Position numbers and translations under genes: made by a program. Below are positions 15,129-22,610 of a DNA stretch of 22,937 bases, one piece after another. The DNA lies in the NCBI GenBank assembly GCA_031278845.1, contig JAITJQ010000013.1, positions 1-22,937 on the forward strand. The letters are read 5' to 3'. The stretch is from Puniceicoccales bacterium (lineage in GTDB: Bacteria > Verrucomicrobiota > Verrucomicrobiia > Opitutales > LL51). The notes under the pieces were generated by a model. That model worked only from the letters and a program-made list of their open reading frames with translations. It ran no database searches and had not been told where the DNA came from. Within the stretch, counting starts at the first letter, position 1, and every line of letters begins with the position of its first letter.

Positions 15129-16259
15129 ATGAATAAGTTATTAACAATTACAAGTGGTTTGTTGGCAGCGGGTAATGTTTTTGCAGAGTTTTCTGTACCT
15201 GCGTTACATATTGATGCCAAGGTTGAGTTTAATACGGCTGATGTCTACGAGGGACGCCGACGTTTGGATCAAAATTTTGCTCCAAATCTTGAGTTGGGGT
15301 TACCGATACTGGACGATGCTGGTAAATTGTACGCAGGTGTTGGTGCGAGTCTCAGTGTGCGGCACAAATCTTTCGGCAGTAGTGAGGTGGCTCCCTATGT
15401 TGGGTTCTCCTATGATATTACCGACACGTTTACGGTTGATTTGGGCTATACTTTGCATAGTTTTGATAAGAGACCTGTTGTGGGCCTCCAAGACACAGAT
15501 AAGTCTAGCTATTTCAATGTTCCTTTTGTGGTGTTGAATGCGGATGGCAATGTGGATTACGTGAGACAAGAAGGGGATGATGCAAGAGTAAAGGTATCTG
15601 TGTCGCCGGCGGATATATGGGGGGATGGTTTGGAGATGGTGAAAGAGGCAGCTGGGAAGGAGAATGTTCAACTTATTCCCGATAATGCAGAAAAGTTATT
15701 ATCATACGTATCCAAATATTCAAAAAATGCGGAAGTAACGTATACAGTGGAAGGTAAAAAGCGATTCCATGAGATCTATGCGGGTATTATGGCTGACGTT
15801 TTGCTTAATCCCGCGCTTTATTTTGCCTACGATTTCACGCAAAGGAAGGCTAATATCGATGGAACGGTACATTATACTTTTGATCTTAGTTCCTGTGGTG
15901 TGACGGGGTTTGCCATTGATTTGGGTGGTAGAGTCGGTTATACACGTGTTAAAAAGCCCTATGGTATTTCTCATGATATCAAGGTGAGTTTCTTCGATTT
16001 TGCAGGAAGTAATTGGGCTGGTATTGCCGAAGGCGAGCCAGGTGCTATTTCCCATAAAGAAGGGAATTTGTTTGAAAAAACATGCTGGTTCTATACGGGA
16101 GTTAATGCCGATTTAGTCTATTCTTTGAATGAAAATGCGAAGGCTCGCGCGGGTGTTGCATTTTCCTATAATAACGCCAAGAAAGATTCTTGGATTAATG
16201 AAAAAAATCACAAGAAGCATAACGTTTGGTTTTCTTCTGCCGTAGAATTTACATTCTAA
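15129..16259 (+). CDS. Outer-membrane beta-barrel protein
   Basis: A 376-residue exported protein. The signal peptide MNKLLTITSGLLAAGNVFA ends in a typical AxA-like site before EFS. The rest has alternating polar and aromatic strands (VAPYVGFSYDITDTFTVDLGYTL, LYFAYDFTQRKANIDGTVHYTFDL, KARAGVAFSYNN) and ends in VWFSSAVEFTF; the terminal Phe is the usual signal for barrel assembly by the BAM complex. No TonB box or plug is seen, so it is probably a small barrel porin or adhesin-like protein rather than a receptor. AAAAGGA lies just before the ATG. Single gene with its own promoter and a hairpin after it. Specific function unknown. Confidence 0.8.
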   Translation: MNKLLTITSGLLAAGNVFAEFSVPALHIDAKVEFNTADVYEGRRRLDQNFAPNLELGLPILDDAGKLYAGVGASLSVRHKSFGSSEVAPYVGFSYDITDTFTVDLGYTLHSFDKRPVVGLQDTDKSSYFNVPFVVLNADGNVDYVRQEGDDARVKVSVSPADIWGDGLEMVKEAAGKENVQLIPDNAEKLLSYVSKYSKNAEVTYTVEGKKRFHEIYAGIMADVLLNPALYFAYDFTQRKANIDGTVHYTFDLSSCGVTGFAIDLGGRVGYTRVKKPYGISHDIKVSFFDFAGSNWAGIAEGEPGAISHKEGNLFEKTCWFYTGVNADLVYSLNENAKARAGVAFSYNNAKKDSWINEKNHKKHNVWFSSAVEFTF

Positions 16260-16290
16260 GTTTGTTTTATTATCATTTCAAGATTATTGT

Positions 16291-16328
16291 AAGAGCCACA
16301 GAGGTTTCCTTTTGTGGTTCTTATTTTG
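16291..16328 (+). terminator. Terminator after the outer-membrane protein gene
   Basis: AAGAGCCACA (16291-16300) pairs with TGTGGTTCTT (16313-16322), ten pairs including one G-U, followed by ATTTTG. The T tract is short, so moderate strength is likely. Confidence 0.55.
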
Positions 16329-16421
16329 TATGGCTTTTGCAGCTGTTCCCACACATTGTTTAGATGAAGCTAAACATTCTTCTTGTATGTTTTGGCGTTA
16401 TTAATAGCTTGGTATTCAATT

Positions 16422-18938
16422 ATGGAACCACTCAATTTTACTCCGCGATCGCAGCAGGTCCTTGTTCTGGCGCGCCAGGCTGCAGACCATATGCGCAATA
16501 ATTACGTCGGTACGGAGCATCTCTTGGTTGGATTAGTTGAGTTGGGTCAGGGAATCGCCGTTAATGTTCTCAGGAAGTTAAATGTGACGTTGGAACTGAT
16601 CCGTGAAAAGGTTAAGGAACTCCTTAGGGCTCAGGTTCAAGATTTGAACGCAAAGCTCTCATTGGCATCGGATAATATTCCTTTTACCCCTCGCGTTAAA
16701 AGGGTCCTTATTCTTGCTGCCAATGAAGCGCGTGCCCTGCAACATCCCTACATCGGTACAGAACACCTGTTGCTAGGAATATTGCGAGAGGGAGAGGGGA
16801 TTGCGGCAAAAGTACTTCTGGAGTTCGGTGTCGATATTGAGAATTGTCGCCAAGGAATTTTAGAAGAATTGGATCCTAATTTTGCCAGTTCCAATGCAGC
16901 TGATCCCGAAGAGCTCATCACCGATGAACAATCTCCAACGGAAGATGAACAGCGTAGCCGTCATACTTCACAGAAATTAGTTGCGCTTCGTTCCTTTGGC
17001 CGCGATTTGACCGTTTTGGCCAAGGAGGGTGCACTCGATCCGGTTATCGGTCGCTCCAAAGAAATCGAACGCGCAATCCAGGTATTGTGTCGGCGGACTA
17101 AGAATAATCCCGCATTGATTGGCGAAGCCGGTGTGGGAAAGACGGCGATTGTTGAAGGTCTCGCGCAAGCAATTGCCGATGAGAATGTTCCCGACGTTTT
17201 GATCGATAAGAGAGTTATTGCCCTTGATTTAGCGCTAATGGTTGCGGGGACGAAGTATCGTGGTCAATTTGAAGAGCGTCTAAAAACGGTTATGGATGAA
17301 ATCAAACGTTCTAAAAATATCATTCTTTTCCTCGACGAGTTACATACAATTGTCGGTGCAGGGTCCTCGGAAGGGGCGATGGATGCCTCCAATATTTTGA
17401 AGCCGGCTTTGTCGCGCGGCGAAATTCAGTGTATCGGTGCGACAACTTTGGCAGAATATCGTAAAAATATCGAGAAAGATGCCGCATTGGAGCGCCGTTT
17501 TCAATCGATTCACGTGGAGCCGCCATCGCCGGAGGATGCCGTCAGAATTCTCAATGGCGTGAAAGAGAAGTATGAAGAATTTCATAACGTCAAATATTCG
17601 AAGGATGTGGTGAATCTAGCCGTTCAGCTCTCCGATCGCTATATTACGGGACGTTTTTTACCGGATAAGGCCATTGATATCATCGATGAAGCCGGCTCCC
17701 GTGCCCATATCAACTCGATGAATCGTCCGCCTAGGATCGAAAAACTTTCCCAAAGGATTGAGAATGTTTGTCGGGAGAAGGAGAAGGCAATCGCCGAACA
17801 GAAATTTGAAGAAGCTGCGAAATTCCGCGACGAGGAAAAACAACTCCGCAGCGAACATACTAAAATACTCGAAAAGTGGCGTAACGATAAGAAGGCTGTT
17901 TGCAGCAGTATTTCCCGGGAAGACATTTGCAAGATTGTTTCCGATTGGACTAAAATTCCGCTCATGCGCATCGAGCAGACGGAAAGTGAACGCCTCCTCC
18001 ATATCGGTGAGGAGTTGAGGAGTGCGATCATTGGTCAAGACGATGCGACGGAAGTGATTGCCCGAGCATTACGACGTTCCCGCACGGATCTCAAGGATCC
18101 CAAACGCCCAATTGGTTCTTTTCTGTTTCTAGGACCAACGGGTGTGGGGAAAACGCATTTGGCGAAAGTTTTAGCCGAAAAAATGTTTGGTAATTCGGAT
18201 GCGCTCGTACAGGTTGACATGTCCGAGTACATGGAAAAATTTGCCGTCTCGCGACTCATCGGTTCGCCACCGGGGTACGTTGGCCACGAGGACGGCGGAC
18301 AGCTGACGGAAACGATTCGCCGCAAACCGTATTCCGTAGTTTTATTCGATGAAATTGAGAAGGCGCATCCCGATGTTTTGCAAATCTTACTTCAAGTGAT
18401 GGAGGACGGTCACCTTACCGATAGCGTGGGCCGAAAGGTCGATTTCAAAAATACCATTCTCGTCATGACTTCCAATGTCGGTGCGGAACTGCTCCAAAGG
18501 AACGCTACTCTAGGATTTACCACGGGGGATGCAACCGATTTCGAACGCGCTAAGGAAAAGGTTTTGGAGGAAGCAAAATCCGCCTTCAAACCAGAATTTA
18601 TGAATCGCCTAACCGATATCGTCGTCTTCAAACAATTGGGCCATGACGAATTATTACGGATTGTCGACCTTGAGTTCGAAAAAATTGATCAGCGCCTGAA
18701 TGCTAAAAAAATTTCGATTACGCTCAACGATTCGGTTCGCGAGTTCCTAATCAAAAAGGGGTATGATCAAAAATACGGGGCACGGCCTTTACGTCGGGCA
18801 CTTGAAAAATACGTTGAAGATTTTTTAGCGGAAGAATTCCTGCGTGGGGGATTGCAGGAGGGTTCAACCATACAACTCGGACTTGGCGAAAACGATCAGG
18901 TGTACATCGAGCGCATTGAAAAAGTTAAGGAAAAATAA
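16422..18938 (+). CDS. clpC: ATP-dependent Clp protease ATP-binding subunit ClpC
   Basis: An 838-residue Hsp100 unfoldase that feeds substrates to ClpP. Two Clp_N repeats (about 1-150) precede the first AAA+ module (Walker A GEAGVGKT at 234-241, Walker B ILFLDE at 301-306), a middle region with a UVR-like helix pair (about 447-482) and a second AAA+ module (GPTGVGKT at 571-578, VVLFDE at 639-644). The UVR segment and overall length point to ClpC rather than ClpA or ClpB. The ATG at 16422 starts at the family's normal EPLNFTPRSQQ; an upstream TTG (16383) in frame would add 13 unlikely residues. No clear promoter seen in 16330-16421. Hairpin locus D follows 12 bases after the stop. Confidence 0.96.
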   Translation: MEPLNFTPRSQQVLVLARQAADHMRNNYVGTEHLLVGLVELGQGIAVNVLRKLNVTLELIREKVKELLRAQVQDLNAKLSLASDNIPFTPRVKRVLILAANEARALQHPYIGTEHLLLGILREGEGIAAKVLLEFGVDIENCRQGILEELDPNFASSNAADPEELITDEQSPTEDEQRSRHTSQKLVALRSFGRDLTVLAKEGALDPVIGRSKEIERAIQVLCRRTKNNPALIGEAGVGKTAIVEGLAQAIADENVPDVLIDKRVIALDLALMVAGTKYRGQFEERLKTVMDEIKRSKNIILFLDELHTIVGAGSSEGAMDASNILKPALSRGEIQCIGATTLAEYRKNIEKDAALERRFQSIHVEPPSPEDAVRILNGVKEKYEEFHNVKYSKDVVNLAVQLSDRYITGRFLPDKAIDIIDEAGSRAHINSMNRPPRIEKLSQRIENVCREKEKAIAEQKFEEAAKFRDEEKQLRSEHTKILEKWRNDKKAVCSSISREDICKIVSDWTKIPLMRIEQTESERLLHIGEELRSAIIGQDDATEVIARALRRSRTDLKDPKRPIGSFLFLGPTGVGKTHLAKVLAEKMFGNSDALVQVDMSEYMEKFAVSRLIGSPPGYVGHEDGGQLTETIRRKPYSVVLFDEIEKAHPDVLQILLQVMEDGHLTDSVGRKVDFKNTILVMTSNVGAELLQRNATLGFTTGDATDFERAKEKVLEEAKSAFKPEFMNRLTDIVVFKQLGHDELLRIVDLEFEKIDQRLNAKKISITLNDSVREFLIKKGYDQKYGARPLRRALEKYVEDFLAEEFLRGGLQEGSTIQLGLGENDQVYIERIEKVKEK

Positions 18939-18950
18939 AAGAATAAGCGA

Positions 18951-19078
18951 GGAGCCCTTAAGTTGAGCTGCCCAGAGGGCTCCGCCCTCTGGACTCCCGC
19001 AAGGAGTCGCAGACTCCTTAGCCTCCCTTACGGCCGAGCCCGGCGCGGAACGCGCCGGGCTCGGCCGCAAGGGAGGAC
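18951..19078 (-). repeat. Mosaic hairpin repeat, locus D (reverse orientation)
   Basis: In plus-strand order: CCAGAGGGC pairing with GCCCTCTGG (18972-18992, loop TCC); AAGGAGTC with GACTCCTT (19001-19019); and a 17-bp perfect stem (19031-19047 with 19051-19067, loop GAA), extended after one mismatch by CCTCCCTT with AAGGGAGG (19022-19029, 19069-19076). These are the last three hairpins of locus A in reverse. The middle arm can also pair with ACTCCC at 18993-18998 side sequence, giving two exclusive folds. It lies immediately after clpC and probably ends or protects that mRNA (inference). 19079-19114 shows nothing else. Confidence 0.85.
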
Positions 19079-19114
19079 ATTTTTCTAAAATATCGAAAAG
19101 CTTTACAGAAATAC

Positions 19115-19172
19115 TTGACAATTAATTTAATAATTTTAACGTATATCTAGTTTAATGGAATTAAACGTTAAA
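19115..19172 (+). promoter_or_regulatory. Candidate promoter and nested palindromes before the ankyrin gene
   Basis: TTGACA (19115-19120) is perfect but no good -10 lies at normal spacing. Downstream, TTTAACGT (19135-19142) is inverted as ACGTTAAA (19165-19172), and inside them TTTAAT-GGA-ATTAAA forms another palindrome (19151-19165). They sit where an operator would, between the -35 box and the ribosome site. Repressor binding is a guess. Confidence 0.4.
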
Positions 19173-19189
19173 TTATGAAAGGTATAATT

Positions 19190-19951
19190 ATGAAAAAAAA
19201 CAACACAACAATCAAAAATATTACGTTGGGAAGTGTTCTACTGAGCAATTTTATGGGTTCAGGTCTATCTGGAAGCTTATGGCAACCGCAAACGGCACAG
19301 AAAGAGATTACCTATAATATTCAAGCGACACAGGAACTCGAAAAAATACTGAAAGGGATGGAAGAGTTCGAATATGACTCGTATGATAAGTTTAGGCAAA
19401 TACCAAACTTTTTCACAATGATGAATTTCATTAACCGTGGTGCGAATCCATGTGCGGAAAACAATCACCATTGGACCCTGTGGCATTTTGCGGCGAAGTT
19501 CAACCGTTGGTACATTCTACCGCAATTCATCGAAAAGATTAAAAATAGCATCGGTCAAGAATATTTAGTAAAATATTTTAACAAAAAAAACGATATGGGT
19601 CGAACACCCTTACATGAGGCAATTATAAATAATAGTAATGAAGTGGTACAAAATTTAATCTTCAATGGTGCCAATTTAGCGGCAAAGGATAATTTTGGTC
19701 AAACACCTTTACATACCGCCGCAATGGTAGGAAATTTGATTGCAATAAAAGCATTATTCGAGGCGATTAAAAATATCCGACCAGATATATTGTTGGCGTA
19801 TGTCAATACATTGGATAGGCTTTTCCAAACACCGTTGGATAGTGCAAAAGATATATATAATCAGGATAAAAGATTTAAAATTATCTCCGAACTGCGCCTG
19901 TATGGGGCTAAAACGGCAGAAGAGTTGGGAAAAGCTTTATTCTGGTTCTGA
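19190..19951 (+). CDS. Ankyrin-repeat protein, possibly exported
   Basis: About 253 residues from the ATG at 19190, which has AAAGG seven bases upstream; an in-frame ATG at 19175 lacks such a site. The first 33 residues have a basic start and a weakly hydrophobic stretch (ITLGSVLLSNFMGSGLSGSL) that may be a signal sequence. Two clear ankyrin repeats carry GRTPLHEAIINNSNEVVQNL and GQTPLHTAAMVGNLIAIKAL; a degenerate repeat precedes them (NHHWTLWHFAAKF) and another follows (FQTPLDSAKDIY). Ankyrin proteins bind other proteins, and in host-associated bacteria they are often secreted effectors; that role is inferred here. Monocistronic. Confidence 0.75.
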   Translation: MKKNNTTIKNITLGSVLLSNFMGSGLSGSLWQPQTAQKEITYNIQATQELEKILKGMEEFEYDSYDKFRQIPNFFTMMNFINRGANPCAENNHHWTLWHFAAKFNRWYILPQFIEKIKNSIGQEYLVKYFNKKNDMGRTPLHEAIINNSNEVVQNLIFNGANLAAKDNFGQTPLHTAAMVGNLIAIKALFEAIKNIRPDILLAYVNTLDRLFQTPLDSAKDIYNQDKRFKIISELRLYGAKTAEELGKALFWF

Positions 19952-19953
19952 GC

Positions 19954-19982
19954 TTGACAAATTTTTCGATTAGCGTTTCCTA
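19954..19982 (+). promoter_or_regulatory. Promoter of rpmH-rnpA
   Basis: TTGACA (19954-19959), 17-base spacer, TTCCTA (19977-19982). The start would fall at or next to the rpmH ATG at 19991, and there is no Shine-Dalgarno sequence, so a leaderless transcript is likely. The -10 box is only a partial match. Confidence 0.5.
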
Positions 19983-19990
19983 GAACCCAT

Positions 19991-20140
19991 ATGAAGCCGA
20001 GCTATAATCCGTCGAAAATTAGGAGAGCGAGAAAATTTGGATTCCGTGCACGCATGAAAACTTCCGGGGGAAGAAAAGTATTGTCCAGCCGACGCCGTAA
20101 GGGCCGTAAAAAGTTATCCGCTAGCGTTTCCCATTTCTAG
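19991..20140 (+). CDS. rpmH: 50S ribosomal protein L34
   Basis: A 49-residue, very basic protein reading MKPSYNPSKIRRARKFGFRA at the start and continuing with RMKTSGGRKVLSSRRRKGRK, the classic L34 pattern (GFRARM.T..GR..L..RR.KGRK). L34 is a late-assembled 50S protein. It is too short for many gene finders. Its stop is two bases before the rnpA start, the usual rpmH-rnpA pairing, and both share the promoter at 19954. Confidence 0.97.
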   Translation: MKPSYNPSKIRRARKFGFRARMKTSGGRKVLSSRRRKGRKKLSASVSHF

Positions 20141-20142
20141 TC

Positions 20143-21108
20143 ATGCGTTTTAAAAAATGTCAGCGCATTAAACGGCAGGCTGATTTTGAACAGTTTCGAA
20201 CGGAAGGAATATTTCGAGATGCAGACAGTTTCTTCGTGAAGATAAAGAAAAGTGGCGTTAACTTATGGCCGCGGTTTGCTGTGATTGTAGGAAAAAAAAT
20301 AGGAAAAGCCCACGAACGTAATCGTATTAAACGCATTTTTCGAGAAATTTTTCGTCAAGAACAGTCACGCCTAAATCAGAAAAGTGACTATTTAGTGATT
20401 GCACGAAAGGAAATCTTTTCCAATTTTTGGTCCCTGAAAGAGCGATTTTTGTATGCGTGTGCCGTATCATCAAGATCTTTTCTATCCATAGCGATTGATG
20501 GTTCGGCGGCATCCGGTAAGTCGTCAACGGCACGCGCTTTAGCTCACAAATACCGCCTACTTAATGTCAATACAGGGGATCATTATCGCACGTTGACATT
20601 CTATTTCCTGCGAAAAAATATCCCTGTGGCCACGGATAAACGTATTGCGGAAGAGTTGGAACGCCTCACTTTGACGGCTCAAATCGATGGAATTTCGGAA
20701 CATCTGGCCGTTAATGGCGAAATTCCTCCATATGCCGAATTGCACTCGGAGACGTTAAATCATAGGGTAGCTTCCTTTGCGCAAATCCCCGAATTGCGAA
20801 GTGCGTTGAAGGCATATCAACAACATCTTATCGAATTGGCTAAGAAAATGAATTTTGCCGGTGTTATCATGGAAGGGCGTGATATCGGCACCGCCGTAAT
20901 ACCGCAGGCAGATGTGAAAATTTTTTTAACGGCAGATTCCCATATCCGCGCAGACCGTAGGGCAAATGATGGCGAAAAAGATGCCGTTGAACAGCGCGAT
21001 TCCATGGATCGTTGCCGTTGTGGTGCCGGTGCGATCTTGATCGATACTTCAGAAAATACTTTGGATCAGGTTGTTGAAATTATTGAAAAATATATTCCGA
21101 AAAATTAG
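20143..21108 (+). CDS. rnpA-cmk: Fused RNase P protein component and cytidylate kinase
   Basis: One 321-residue frame with two enzymes. Residues 1-112 are RnpA, the protein subunit of RNase P for tRNA 5' maturation, with the RNA-binding motif GKAHERNRIKRIFREIF. Residues 114-321 are cytidylate kinase, which phosphorylates CMP/dCMP: P-loop GSAASGKS (120-127), NTGDHYRTLT, EGRDIGTAV (244-252) and the lid motif RDSMDRCR (285-292). There is no stop and no ATG between the parts; a TTG at 20449 could be an internal start for Cmk. The Cmk part is short because about eight residues usually found after the lid motif (around APL) are missing. yidD and yidC, usual neighbours of rnpA, are absent. Confidence 0.9.
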   Translation: MRFKKCQRIKRQADFEQFRTEGIFRDADSFFVKIKKSGVNLWPRFAVIVGKKIGKAHERNRIKRIFREIFRQEQSRLNQKSDYLVIARKEIFSNFWSLKERFLYACAVSSRSFLSIAIDGSAASGKSSTARALAHKYRLLNVNTGDHYRTLTFYFLRKNIPVATDKRIAEELERLTLTAQIDGISEHLAVNGEIPPYAELHSETLNHRVASFAQIPELRSALKAYQQHLIELAKKMNFAGVIMEGRDIGTAVIPQADVKIFLTADSHIRADRRANDGEKDAVEQRDSMDRCRCGAGAILIDTSENTLDQVVEIIEKYIPKN

Positions 21109-21109
21109 T

Positions 21110-21365
21110 CTAAGGGCTGCGCGCCCTTAGAATCCCCGCCAAGGGATCCATCCCCTGGACCTGGTTTAGCGGTTCGATCCAGTGGCCTTGCCACGGGATC
21201 GAACCGCTAGGGTCCAACTAGAAAAAAAAGTGGCCAAGGCTATGCGCATCGCGCATAGCCTTGGCCAACAATTTTAAAAACACTTTTTTGAAAACTTGAC
21301 CTTGCGGCTGAGCCCCAGAACGGACTCCTTACGGGAGTCCGAGGGCAGAGCCCTCTGGGCAGCTC
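21110..21365 (+). repeat. Mosaic hairpin repeat, locus E (most complete copy)
   Basis: Fills the gap between the convergent rnpA-cmk and MFS genes. Hairpins: CTAAGGGC with GCCCTTAG (21110-21130); CCAAGGGAT with ATCCCCTGG (21139-21158); an 18-bp stem with loop CTT (21169-21207); a perfect 17-bp stem with loop ATC (21231-21267); linker with CTTGACCTTGCGG (21295-21307); then GGACTCC with GGAGTCC (21322-21340) and GAGGGC with GCCCTC (21341-21355). Compared with locus B, two stems carry paired changes on both arms. The final hairpins touch the MFS stop codon and may serve as terminators for both genes. Confidence 0.85.
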
Positions 21366-22607
21366 TCAACGCAATCGCGGATTTTTGATGAGAAAAACAA
21401 ATCCAAAGGTTGAAATGGCAACTAAAATCGCTGCAATGATACAGATTGTGTGTAGCGGGACAGATTTTGACAATAGATAGTAGCCCAATCCGGACGATAG
21501 GATATCGCGCAATCCCATGACGATCATATTAATGCTGACGTAGGCTCCCAATTTTTCCGTAGAGGGTGCAATTTTCATCACCCACAGTTGCCAAGCCGTC
21601 AAGTGCCCCGTATAGCCGAGTCCCAAAATTATGGAGGAAAGGACTAGGATGGAAAAACTTTCTGCGAAAAAAAACATGGGGATACTGATTAAATAGCAGC
21701 AGTTGACGAGGATTTTCATCACCGCAAAATTTTGTGTATCAAAAACTCTCCCCCAAAAAAAACAACTAAAAATGCGAGTTAGGGCTGGAATGGTCGCCAT
21801 AAGTGTCGTAACGTCGCTGTTAGACAAATTAATGCCGTGCCGCATATTTGTAATATATTCCGTTCGCAGTGGGGAGATCATGTGAAACCCGACGCTCATC
21901 AGTGACCACAGGAAGAGAATGAGTAAAAAAAGTTTATCATTGAATAGAATGGATAATTTTGAGTGAAACAATGGAGCGGATGTCTGAGGTACGACGCGCC
22001 CATTGGGCATTTTTAGGAAAATATAACCGCAAATCAGGGCTGACAGGGTTGCTAAAAACAAAGCGAGGCGGTAGTTGTCCATGGAACGGTCGAACATTTT
22101 CCCAATAAAATAGGACAATCCGACGCCCGATAGGGATGATATGGTGAACAATAGGCCGATAATTTGTCCTCGACGGATCTTTGGGTAGTTGTGATTGTAG
22201 ATATCCGTAACAAATGGGAGAGTCAGCTTATACAGTATCTGTGCCAGGATGATGCAAATTAAAAAAATCATTCCCTGATCCGTCCACGTGGCCATAATAA
22301 TAGCCAACGACATCAGAAACAGTAGGGCAGAGATGGCTCGATTGTTTTCTAGTGGATAAATTTTTGTGAAAAAATTAAGTGCAATCGGAGCCATAACCTG
22401 TCCGAGATGGGTCGCTGCCGAAAACAATCCCTTAGCTTTATCGGATAGATTAAAGACCCGGATTGCCATTACCAGAATATAAGTTTTGAATTCGGCGTCG
22501 ATAAAACCTTGAAAAATGAAACGAAAACAATCCAAACGAAACGTTCTCCGTTCGACGTCGCCTACCGGTGAGGAGGCTTCTCGCAACCTAAAAAAGGACC
22601 TGGTCAT
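21366..22607 (-). CDS. MFS-type transporter
   Basis: A 413-residue membrane protein with about 12 hydrophobic segments in two groups of six, separated by a loop near residues 200-225 (KMPNGRVVPQTSAPLFHSKL). The sequence PKIRRGQIIGLLFTISSLSGVGLSYFIGKMFDRS resembles the conserved loop and helices of major facilitator superfamily carriers. Substrate cannot be deduced; nothing nearby gives a pathway. The first 28 residues form an unusually long, basic N-terminus, so the real start might be further in. The ATG lies three bases after the stop of the upstream TPR gene, so they form an operon. Confidence 0.75.
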   Translation of the reverse strand: MTRSFFRLREASSPVGDVERRTFRLDCFRFIFQGFIDAEFKTYILVMAIRVFNLSDKAKGLFSAATHLGQVMAPIALNFFTKIYPLENNRAISALLFLMSLAIIMATWTDQGMIFLICIILAQILYKLTLPFVTDIYNHNYPKIRRGQIIGLLFTISSLSGVGLSYFIGKMFDRSMDNYRLALFLATLSALICGYIFLKMPNGRVVPQTSAPLFHSKLSILFNDKLFLLILFLWSLMSVGFHMISPLRTEYITNMRHGINLSNSDVTTLMATIPALTRIFSCFFWGRVFDTQNFAVMKILVNCCYLISIPMFFFAESFSILVLSSIILGLGYTGHLTAWQLWVMKIAPSTEKLGAYVSINMIVMGLRDILSSGLGYYLLSKSVPLHTICIIAAILVAISTFGFVFLIKNPRLR

Positions 22608-22610
22608 GTT

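Noticed and set aside
19991..21108. Replication origin near rpmH-rnpA
   Set aside because: No cluster of DnaA boxes or dnaA/dnaN genes is visible; rpmH alone is not evidence.
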